From positions 8,683,501 to 8,747,500 of the forward strand of contig NZ_JANADR010000001.1 in the NCBI RefSeq assembly GCF_024199925.1: a stretch of DNA of 64,000 nt, in the 5' to 3' direction. The translations under genes were made by a program, and so were the position numbers. The notes beneath the pieces were generated by a model. It did not search any database and was not told the origin of the DNA. It was given only the letters and a program-made list of their open reading frames with translations. Below are positions 25,254 to 32,219 of this stretch, one piece after another. The number at the start of each line of letters is the position of its first letter. The stretch's first letter is position 1. This DNA comes from Bradyrhizobium sp. CCGUVB1N3 (GTDB lineage Bacteria; Pseudomonadota; Alphaproteobacteria; Rhizobiales; Xanthobacteraceae).

Positions 25254-26663
25254 CTACGCGACAATCACACGATTGCGACCTTCAAATTTTGCGCGATACA
25301 GCCGCTGATCGGCGACGTTCAGGAACCCGTCAAGCGTGTCTCCATCGCGCCCGAACTCCGAAACCCCAACACTGATGGTGAGGCCGACCGACGGTTGAGC
25401 TCCGACGTCGAACGCAGCCCCTTCAATGGCCGATCGAAGGCGCTCGGCTACCGTGCAAGCCGCGTCAAGCGTCGCTCCCGGCAGCAACACCATAAATTCT
25501 TCACCGCCAACGCGCGCGACAGAGTCGTAAGGGCGGATCGCCTCCAGACACTTTCGCACGAATGCGCGGAGAACCTCATCGCCGACACTGTGGCCACGTG
25601 AGTCGTTGATATGCTTAAAATGATCGAGGTCGATCGACAGCAGAGATAATGGAGCACCGCTTCGTTTGGTCCGCGCGATCTCGTCGCCGATATGCTCGAT
25701 GAAATGGCGCCGATTTCCGGCACCGGTCAGTGGGTCAGTGGCGGCAAGGCGTTCCAACCTTTGATTGCTCAGTTGCAATTGCTGTAGCGCTCTTTGGGTC
25801 TCGGCCATCGATTCGGCCAAGCGGGCCGTCATTTCGTCCTGGCTATAGATGGTCGAGAATGATTGCGTCGTTCGGAAAGCCTGGACAACGCCATAGCTTA
25901 GCAGGAAGAACCCGCCAGCAAAAATCGCGTGGGCGAGCCACCACATATGATTCCAAGGCGCCGCAAGAATGAATGCGAGCGACGATAACGCAAACCACGC
26001 GACCGAAATGCCGAAAATAAGCATGAGCGGGGAGTGAATCCGCCTCGTCAGCATAGCCGCGACGTTCAGCGCGCTGAATACCAGTGCGCCGCCCTCCATG
26101 GACAAGCGTACCGAGGGATGTCCCGCATAGGGGGAGTAGGCGATCAGCGCGACGGCTATGTCCATCGTTAAGAACAGGCCGATCCATATCAGCCATGCGC
26201 GCGCATCGGAACGCTTCTCAACCTCGTCTGACGGCTGGTTGTAGCTGAGTAGCCCAACGAAGAGCAGAATCGACATCACAAGACGCGACGCTGGCCCATA
26301 GAGCAGAAACAGCCAAATATTGCGGTGTGCCATCCCGGTGAAGGCGCCGTGCGGCGAATAGATCAGCACGAAACCGAGAAAACCCAGCGTCAACCAACGC
26401 AACAGAGGTTCGCCTGAAGACTGGTAGCAACGCCACGTCACATAGGTGACGAACAGTCCTTCGAGGGTGGCGACGGCAATCGCGAATTCGTGGAACAGGT
26501 GATTTTCGAAGGTTAGCGTAGGATCCTGATGGAAATACAGATAGGCGGTGAACTGGGCGGGCATCAGGGCGAAAGCGATGAGGAGAAGGCGCATATACGC
26601 CTGTGTGACCAGCCGGAGCGCCTTGGTCGGTTCGTGTACAGCAAGACTGGTGTTCATATGCAT
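25254..26663 (-). CDS. membrane diguanylate cyclase (GGEEF)
   Basis: This protein of about 469 residues has eight or so membrane helices over residues about 20-265, resembling a MASE-type sensor (RLLLIAFALMPAQFTAYLYF at the start). A coiled coil (RALQQLQLSNQRLERLAATD) leads to a GGDEF domain with DPLTGAGNRRHF, SIDLDHFKHIND and RVGGEEFMVLL (about residue 383). GGEEF is an active variant. The start at 26663 follows GGGAGACGGTAT, and a second ATG lies 6 bp further in. It is the second cyclic di-GMP enzyme within 4 kb, on the same strand as the GGDEF-EAL gene. Confidence 0.92.
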   Translation of the reverse strand: MHMNTSLAVHEPTKALRLVTQAYMRLLLIAFALMPAQFTAYLYFHQDPTLTFENHLFHEFAIAVATLEGLFVTYVTWRCYQSSGEPLLRWLTLGFLGFVLIYSPHGAFTGMAHRNIWLFLLYGPASRLVMSILLFVGLLSYNQPSDEVEKRSDARAWLIWIGLFLTMDIAVALIAYSPYAGHPSVRLSMEGGALVFSALNVAAMLTRRIHSPLMLIFGISVAWFALSSLAFILAAPWNHMWWLAHAIFAGGFFLLSYGVVQAFRTTQSFSTIYSQDEMTARLAESMAETQRALQQLQLSNQRLERLAATDPLTGAGNRRHFIEHIGDEIARTKRSGAPLSLLSIDLDHFKHINDSRGHSVGDEVLRAFVRKCLEAIRPYDSVARVGGEEFMVLLPGATLDAACTVAERLRSAIEGAAFDVGAQPSVGLTISVGVSEFGRDGDTLDGFLNVADQRLYRAKFEGRNRVIVA

Positions 26664-27606
26664 ATACCGTCTCCCATGATGACCTGCGGTCGTTTCATGG
26701 ACTCTTGAACGTCTCCGAGGGATACTCTGTCCCAGAGCACCGTTGGTCCCTGCTGTACTACCCAAATGAAGGAGCCATGGAGCGTCGCGGTCGGAAGGCC
26801 ATACATGCCAACGCGCGCGGTCACCACTGGCCGGTGCTTTCCGTCCATCTGCTGCACCCCGTCGAACAGTCGGCGGCGTCGATAGGATCCGCCTTGTCGT
26901 CCAGGATCTGCCCAGGTCCCGCCGCTGGGATCAGCAGACCGTAGGCTACATTTGGCTACATTTATGTGTTCGAGCCCATCACGTTCAGCCTGCCCGCTCC
27001 GCTGACAGTCAGCGTGTCGTGTGTGTTCAACAGATGGTCCCAGCTGCTGCCGCGAGTTGTTACGGTCTGCGGGGCGTTCGAAAACGCACCATCGGAAGAC
27101 GAGATAATCACGAGCCCGTTGAGGAAAGGTTCTGTGTATGACGTACTCATCCGTCTGCCCGCCGCCCGCGCCGCGGCGACATCGGTCCGCTACTGGTTCG
27201 GCTCCGAACCAACACGTTTGATGAGCAACGCCGTAAGCGTCAGCACACTTGGATTGACAAGTGTCTTGTAGACCATCTGAGGCCTCCTTCGTGTGGAATA
27301 TGCCCGCATTGCACACCAAGGCTGTTAGCATACCTAAGCCTGTTGAGTTAGCCGCCTGCCAAACCTTGTAGGATTCTAACGCAACGAGATCTGCCGGCAA
27401 GCGCTACACTTGCGATGCTGGCACGCAACTTGCTGGGCTATGACGACATCACCGAATTCCTTTCCAGCCACCATCCACCCGCGGTGATGTAGGGCGGCCT
27501 CGCCTCAGGCGGGTCCGCTCGCTCAAAGATGCATGCTGGTGTGTTGCGTGTAAGCGACGTTTTGACTCGTTTTGACCCCACCTTGGGACAAGCGCCTGAT
27601 AAACTC
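26664..27606. other. long gap with at most one small ORF
   Basis: About 940 bp lie between the diguanylate cyclase and the HAD gene. The long minus-strand frame over 26654-27400 is open but lacks protein-like composition after its first quarter. Only the ORF at 26962-27150 looks somewhat plausible. No repeats or RNA genes were recognised. Confidence 0.4.
26962..27150 (-). CDS. hypothetical small protein
   Basis: This 62-residue ORF starts MSTSYTEPFLNGLVIISSSD and has a Ser/Thr-rich, beta-type composition (APQTVTTRGSSWDHLL, LTVSGAGRLNV). A GGGCAGACGG stretch precedes the ATG. It could be a small secreted or fragmentary protein; no family is recognised. The composition is more protein-like than in the overlapping frames. 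Confidence 0.3.
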   Translation of the reverse strand: MSTSYTEPFLNGLVIISSSDGAFSNAPQTVTTRGSSWDHLLNTHDTLTVSGAGRLNVMGSNT

Positions 27607-28239
27607 TCAGGTCCATGTCCGCGCGATTTGCTCATTCAGCTGAGACATGTCGTGAAGCGCCGTCGCGTCTTGGTGGGCGGATGACGGATCGTGTGGTAGG
27701 TAGTGGAACGCCACCATTCCAGCCGCGATTGCGGCTTGGATACCAACATCGCTGTCCTCTACCACCGCACATTGGCTTGGCGTAAAGCCCCTTTCTTGTG
27801 CGGCATGGAGAAAGAGGCCAGGCTCGGGTTTCCAGATGCCGATATCATAGGAGCTGAAGGTGCGGTCAAAGTAGGATGCAAGTCCGCTTATTTCGAGCGC
27901 CTGTAGCATCTTCGCTGGAGGTCCATTGGATGCAACGCACTTGGAATGGCTCAAGTTATCAAGCATCGCTACAACGCCGGGCATAGGCTTTAAATCGCGC
28001 GCAAATAACTCTGAGACGCGCCCGCGGTGGTTGTCTTCAAACGTATCGGGCAGGCGTCTGCCGATACGATGTTCGATGTCGGCGAGAATAGCCGAGAGCT
28101 TTTTGCCGCGGTATCGTTTGACCAATACCTCGCCAGGATCGCTCAATTCCGGCAGCAGGTCGAGAAAGGCTTGACTACAAAGGGTCTCGCTGTCAACGAG
28201 CGTGCCATCCAGATCAAAAATGACGCAGATATCTGGCAT
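27607..28239 (-). CDS. HAD-superfamily hydrolase (beta-phosphoglucomutase/GPH-like)
   Basis: This 210-residue cytosolic phosphatase or mutase has motif I VIFDLDGTLVDSET (nucleophile and acid Asp), a helical cap domain over about residues 20-90, motif II CVASNGPP, motif III lysine in GIWKPEPGLFLHAA and motif IV VVEDSDVGIQAAIAAGM. These features fit the GPH/beta-phosphoglucomutase group. The start at 28239 is preferred to an upstream TTG because GGGAGT lies before it and the family begins close to motif I. The substrate cannot be told from the sequence. It stands alone among mobile debris. Confidence 0.92.
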   Translation of the reverse strand: MPDICVIFDLDGTLVDSETLCSQAFLDLLPELSDPGEVLVKRYRGKKLSAILADIEHRIGRRLPDTFEDNHRGRVSELFARDLKPMPGVVAMLDNLSHSKCVASNGPPAKMLQALEISGLASYFDRTFSSYDIGIWKPEPGLFLHAAQERGFTPSQCAVVEDSDVGIQAAIAAGMVAFHYLPHDPSSAHQDATALHDMSQLNEQIARTWT

Positions 28240-28305
28240 CTGCAAAAACTCCCACTGCCGTTTCAAGTCGTCCCAACCTTAGTGTCCGACCGAAAAATAA
28301 GTTGA

Positions 28306-28638
28306 GTGATATCAGCGAGTTCTGATTCCATTGGTGTTGCGAAGCATCTGGAGGGGTTGCTTCCTGTGCGGGCCAAGCGCGGGCGGCGCCCGAAATGGAG
28401 CTATCGCGACATCGTCGAGGCGGTGCTCTATCTGCTGCGCGGCGGGTTGCCGTGGCGCATGCTGCCGCCCACTCTGTTTCCACCAATGACCACGGTGCAG
28501 TACTATTTCTACCAATGGCGCGACAGCGGATTGTGGCAATCGATCAACCACGCACTTCTGATGCTGGCGCGCGAGGCGATCGCCGGCGCCCCTCGCGAGT
28601 GCTCGTGTTGGGTGCCGAACCACGCGCCGCCAATCTAA
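28306..28638 (+). pseudogene. IS5-family transposase, N-terminal part, truncated
   Basis: Residues about 17-95 match the start of IS5-family enzymes: LEGLLPVRAKRGRRPKWSYR, VEAVLYLLRGGLPWRMLPP, TTVQYYFYQWRDSGLW and SINHALLMLAREA. The beginning is degraded (the expected DLTDEEW start is replaced) and the frame ends before the catalytic Asp residues of the second half. The next sequence is an inverted repeat and an inverted IS66 remnant. Confidence 0.8.
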
Positions 28639-28649
28639 AAACGCTCTCT

Positions 28650-28716
28650 ATTATGCGGAGCCGATATCGTCCAGAAGCGAGCAAAACCGCCCATCTTCGT
28701 GTCGACTCCGCATAAT
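28650..28716. repeat. 67-bp structure bounded by 11-bp inverted repeats
   Basis: ATTATGCGGAG (28650-28660) and CTCCGCATAAT (28706-28716) are exact complements separated by 45 bp. A related TATGCGGCG-type motif lies just beyond (28724-28734, on the complement). The block sits at the point where an IS66 tnpB frame is cut off. It could be the end of a tyrosine-recombinase or Tn3-like element, but no gene of such an element is present. Confidence 0.5.
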
Positions 28717-28734
28717 CATGACCGCCGCATAGTT

Positions 28735-28794
28735 GCGGAAGTCGACCGGCTTGGTCGCCACCATCACTCGAACCGTTCCGGATGGACCAATCAC
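28735..28794 (-). pseudogene. IS66 tnpB N-terminal fragment
   Basis: The minus strand reads (V)IGPSGTVRVMVATKPVDFR and then stops matching, where TnpB would continue with KG. Its GTG overlaps the TGA of the adjacent tnpA fragment (GTGA), the usual coupling in IS66. Only about 20 codons survive. Confidence 0.7.
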
Positions 28795-29198
28795 CGGCCA
28801 GCCTTCAGCGCGTGAACGATGGCCGCGATCATCGTCGCATCCGCGCCACGGCCGACCCGGATCGTGACGCCGTCGACCTCAATCTCGATCATTCCGACGT
28901 CGGACCTGGACTTGCATCGCGGCGGTTTGGGCTCGTTGCCAAGAACAGGCGTCTGCGCGACCGCGCCCACCACCGCCGGCACGAACTGCAAGTCTTCCGA
29001 TCGGGAACGCTCGGCCGCGGCTTCTCTCAGTTGGCGGCGCCAACCAAACAACTGCTGCGGCGATAATCCATGGCGCCGAGCCACGGCACAGACCGAGTCA
29101 CCACCCGCAACGATCTCGGCAACAATCCGCGCTTTGTCTTCGTCGCTCCACTTCTGCCGTAAGCGTCGTTCCGCTTGGCTCTTTGCCGCTTACACCTT
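28791..29198 (-). pseudogene. IS66 tnpA, 5'-truncated
   Basis: The frame reads RRLRQKWSDEDKARIVAEIV, then VCAVARRHGLSPQQLFGWRR and, near the end, MIEIEVDGVTIRVGRGADA. These are the helix-turn-helix and C-terminal block of IS66 TnpA. A TAA lies upstream and there is no normal start codon before the conserved region, so the N-terminus is lost. It is unrelated in detail to the IS66 copy at 46 kb. Confidence 0.8.
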
Positions 29199-29261
29199 CT
29201 GGATGACGATGCTCAATCGTTCCGCTCCAGACGCGCCGCCAACCCTCGCGGTTGACCGCGA

Positions 29262-29478
29262 CTGGAATGGGCGTGCTCGATCGCCTCGTCAACGACAAAC
29301 CAAAAGCGAGACAGAAAACGCTCTCGCACAATCTCATCAAGATCGCCTAGCTCGGCAGTCATCTCGCCAGCGCCAGCGATCCGCCCCCCGGCAATACGGT
29401 CTTTTGGCGCGGGCTGTCGCGCCTCACCGACATCGCGGTGGGCGCGACGGTCAGTCGGAGAAGAAATTGATACGCACG
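29262..29478 (+). pseudogene. DDE transposase C-terminal fragment (IS4-like)
   Basis: The plus strand reads LVNDKPKARQKTLSHNLIKI, then an in-frame TAG, then SASDPPPGNTVFWRGLSRLT. The DPPPGN-x-V-x-WRGLxRLTDI ending is characteristic of an IS4-like transposase common in rhizobia. Both the stop codon and the missing front show that it is dead. Confidence 0.65.
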
Positions 29479-29546
29479 TTCAGCTCAGCATCTGCATGAT
29501 TTGGAGCGATGGGGCATCTTTGACCAGTGAGATGAACAAACTTGGG

Positions 29547-29900
29547 TCAGGGATTGTGTGCTCGGCCAGCCGCTACGCTCGGTGGCCAAGCCTCCTCGAG
29601 TTTCATCTTTTCGAGCATAAGATCCGTGACAAGTTTGCGCAGGCGCCGGTTCTCGACTGCGAATTCTTCCAATGCACGACGCATTTCATCTATGCTAGGG
29701 GGAGGCGAACTCGTGCCCGCGTTACGCCCCTCCGAAGATTGCCCCTCGTCCTTGCTGAGCGGCAGTTTGCGCCAACGATGGAGCGTCATGATGCTCACGC
29801 CAAGCGTCTTGCAAATGGCCACCTGCGAACTGCCTCCTCCGGCCAGTTCATTTGCCTGAGCGAGTTTCAGTTTGATCTCTTGATGAGAATGTTTCTTCAT
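29547..29900 (-). CDS. IS3-type OrfA-like DNA-binding protein, solitary
   Basis: This 117-residue protein has a helix-turn-helix (VAICKTLGVSIMTLHRWRKL) and a C-terminal coiled coil (MRRALEEFAVENRRLRKLV). This is the layout of IS3-family OrfA. No orfB follows on the minus strand, so it is a solo remnant. The ATG at 29900 is used; a GTG 9 bp upstream is possible. It could still bind IS ends as a trans-acting protein, but that is speculative. Confidence 0.65.
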   Translation of the reverse strand: MKKHSHQEIKLKLAQANELAGGGSSQVAICKTLGVSIMTLHRWRKLPLSKDEGQSSEGRNAGTSSPPPSIDEMRRALEEFAVENRRLRKLVTDLMLEKMKLEEAWPPSVAAGRAHNP

Positions 29901-30336
29901 TCGGACCACAAAACAATTCCGAGTAACTCGCCGCCAGCTTGAGCAGGGGGCAGGCCAATGTCAAATAACATACATGCAACGTTAGATAACTTACAAATGT
30001 CACTCAAGTGGCGATAAAGGAGTGGCGATAAAGCTGCCATATATTGGTGGTCCTAGGTGATAATCGCCAATTAGTAGTTGGTTTGATGTTGATAGGTGCT
30101 GCAGCGAGATGCAGCTGCCGCTCGCCGCGAACCGTCGTCGAGCAGATGGGTCGACTTCATCCTTGACAGGGATGGAATGCGGACATAACATTCGTCCTAA
30201 CAAATAAGAGCGCATTCGTTATGCGTTGCCGATTGCGGGGCGAATGCAAGCTCTTAAATTTGGCTCAAGTTAGAGTATATTCAGCACGTTCAACGGCTCG
30301 TCGCATCTTCCTCAGTAAAACTTGAAGGGGGGGCCC
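29901..30336. other. regulatory region before the RTX/type I secretion locus
   Basis: This 436-bp, AT-richer non-coding stretch contains a tandem 13-bp repeat (30007-30033) and the leader of the large RTX gene with GAAGGGGGGG before its ATG. It separates IS debris from the well-preserved secretion locus and probably carries the locus promoter. No RNA gene is seen. Confidence 0.45.
30007..30033. repeat. 13-bp tandem direct repeat
   Basis: AGTGGCGATAAAG occurs at 30007-30019 and again at 30021-30033, separated by one G, about 305 bp before the RTX start codon. Two copies with a 14-bp period do not place a dimeric regulator on one helix face precisely, so a duplication is as likely as an operator. 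Confidence 0.5.
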
Positions 30337-31296
30337 ATGGCCGTCTCGTACCTGACGAAAACTGAACTCGATGATTTTCTCCACCATAGCGGAAACCACA
30401 TCGAGCCGAGTGTTAGGTCGGCATTGATCGACTCGCTCCAGCATAGCGGAGTATTTAGTGATTATCCCGGGGATGCCTCGAAGGCTGTGTTTCAATCTGG
30501 GCCGTTCTCGGGAGGGAGCGTTGCGCCGGGTGTTCAGATCCTTGACGTTTCGCAGTCAACGACCGTCGAGACCACGTCAGACCTGAAGGCGATTATTTTG
30601 AATGACGCTGGCGGCAAGAGGCTCGATGTGATTGGCGGGCATAATGATGTGTTCATCGCTATGGGGAAAGGTTCCGATAGCGTAAACTTATATGATTATG
30701 GGAACGATACGGTCTATGGAGGTAGCGGCAACGACGTTATCCGCGGTGGACACGGTAACAGCTCACTGTGCGGCGGCGCGGGTAACGACAGTATCTATGG
30801 TGGTAGCGGCAACGACACTTTGGTCGGCGGCAGCGGTAACGACTATCTTGAGGCGGGCACCGGCGCTCAGCTGCTCGAGGGCGGCAGCGGCAACGACATT
30901 CTGCGAGATTTATCGTCGGGCCACAGCACCCTTATCGGTGGTGATGGTAACGATACGCTAATTGGCGTCCAGGGCGATGTCTTTGAGGGCGGTGACGGCA
31001 ATGACGTCTTCTGGGTCTACGGCGGCGAGTCAGGAGCGAACTCGACGCTGCGGGGAGGAGACGGCAACGATACATTCTATCTTCAGACCCACACTGGAAA
31101 TGATACGATTATAGGCGGCGCAGGCTCGGACACCGTGGATTTCGCCGATCGCTCCTCCCTTGATGTCACCAAGGTCGATGTCGACGAGAAGACAAAATCC
31201 TACACGCTGCACTTCGAGGACAGTCAGACGGTGGTGGTCAGTGACGTCGAATATCTCCACTTCACCGATGGAGACGTGCAGTTGCCGAAGCTCTGA
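30337..31296 (+). CDS. RTX calcium-binding protein, probable type I secretion substrate
   Basis: This 319-residue protein has an N-terminal helical region of about 50 residues (LTKTELDDFLHHSGN, RSALIDSLQHSG) and about ten RTX nonapeptides over residues 115-255, such as GSGNDVIRGG, GAGNDSIYG and GSGNDTLVGG. A C-terminal beta segment follows (TLHFEDSQTVVVSDVEYLHF), as is usual near the export signal. No enzymatic domain is visible; a structural or adhesive role is possible. The start ATG at 30337 is preferred to TTG at 30322 because of the strong GAAGGGGGGG site. It is the first gene of a plus-strand block with its own ABC exporter and adaptor 0.9 kb downstream, and is probably their cargo. Confidence 0.9.
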   Translation: MAVSYLTKTELDDFLHHSGNHIEPSVRSALIDSLQHSGVFSDYPGDASKAVFQSGPFSGGSVAPGVQILDVSQSTTVETTSDLKAIILNDAGGKRLDVIGGHNDVFIAMGKGSDSVNLYDYGNDTVYGGSGNDVIRGGHGNSSLCGGAGNDSIYGGSGNDTLVGGSGNDYLEAGTGAQLLEGGSGNDILRDLSSGHSTLIGGDGNDTLIGVQGDVFEGGDGNDVFWVYGGESGANSTLRGGDGNDTFYLQTHTGNDTIIGGAGSDTVDFADRSSLDVTKVDVDEKTKSYTLHFEDSQTVVVSDVEYLHFTDGDVQLPKL

Positions 31297-31338
31297 ACCG
31301 GCGCCTGCAAGCTGCGCCGAGAAAGCTCCGCTGCTGAG

Positions 31339-31363
31339 AAAGCCCCGCTCATGGCGGGGCTTT
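31339..31363 (+). terminator. intrinsic terminator after the RTX gene
   Basis: AAAGCCCCGC and GCGGGGCTTT form a 10-bp stem around a TCATG loop, 43 bp after the RTX stop. A further CTTTG follows. A strong GC stem with flanking A and T runs suggests termination or partial attenuation, so that the abundant cargo is transcribed more than the exporter genes. Confidence 0.75.
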
Positions 31364-31492
31364 GCCTTTGAGCTGAGCGGCTTTCGCATCTTATGTACGA
31401 TGTCCTTTCGCTGGTGCCTGTGTTGTGGTTTGCTAATGTTGTCATCTGGCTCTCTCGCCGCGACTGGTGCGGGCGCGGATTAGTCTCTCACG

Positions 31493-32107
31493 ATGAAGCG
31501 ATTGCTCAACGCGGGCTCAGGATCCGGTACGGCGCAGCGCATCGCCCCGATGATGCTCGAACACGGTTGGGAAGAGACCCGGTTCGACATTGACCCGAAC
31601 GTCGAACCAGATGTGATCGGCTCGATCCTTGAGTTGAGTGGCGCGTTCAAGCCTCAGTCCTTCAACGCGGTGTGGACATCGCACGTGCTCGAGCACCTGT
31701 ATGCCCACGAGGTCTATCCTGCATTGCGGCAGTTCCATCAGGTCCTTAAGCTCGATGGTTTTGCCTTGATCATGAGCCCGGATCTGCAGTCGGTCGCTCA
31801 ATTCATAGTCGACCATGGCATCGACGCAATAGCCTATCATTCGCCGGCGGGGCCGATCAGCCCGCTGGACATGCTCTATGGCCATTCGCGCGCGATCGAG
31901 AAGGGGCGCGTCCATATGGCCCACCGCACCGGATTTACGGCCGAGCGGCTCGGTAATCTCCTGCTGATGGCCGGGTTTCCGACCGTTTCGATCATCAGCC
32001 GAAATTTCGAGATCTGCGCGCTCGCGCTTATGCCCGAGACCGACGGTGAGGCCGTCCAGAGGTCTTTGTTAGAATCCGGCTTCAATTTTCAGGAAGCCCA
32101 AGCGTGA
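31493..32107 (+). CDS. class I SAM-dependent methyltransferase-like protein
   Basis: This 204-residue protein has a Rossmann motif I (LLNAGSGSGTAQRI), an acidic strand (RFDIDPNVEPDVIGSI) and the motif FNAVWTSHVLEHLYAHEV, which is typical of the Methyltransf_11/12 group with a later FALIMSPDLQSV. It is predicted to methylate a small molecule or sugar in the cytoplasm. It lies between the RTX gene and the exporter on the same strand. No strong ribosome-binding site is seen. The target is unknown; modification of the RTX protein or of a glycan is conjecture. Confidence 0.8.
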   Translation: MKRLLNAGSGSGTAQRIAPMMLEHGWEETRFDIDPNVEPDVIGSILELSGAFKPQSFNAVWTSHVLEHLYAHEVYPALRQFHQVLKLDGFALIMSPDLQSVAQFIVDHGIDAIAYHSPAGPISPLDMLYGHSRAIEKGRVHMAHRTGFTAERLGNLLLMAGFPTVSIISRNFEICALALMPETDGEAVQRSLLESGFNFQEAQA

Positions 32108-32219
32108 GGTATCCGTGAGTGTGGCCAAGCCATCCCTTACAATTTGAACGATAAGTGCGGTTGGCTTTTTCCGCCGTTAAATGTTATTATGGTAGCTGAA
32201 TGTTAGTGTCCTAACATAA

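Noticed and set aside
30690..31120. Regular short repeats resembling a CRISPR or tandem array
   Set aside because: They are the 27-bp codon repeats of RTX nonapeptides (GGxGxDxLx) in a continuous reading frame, without spacers.
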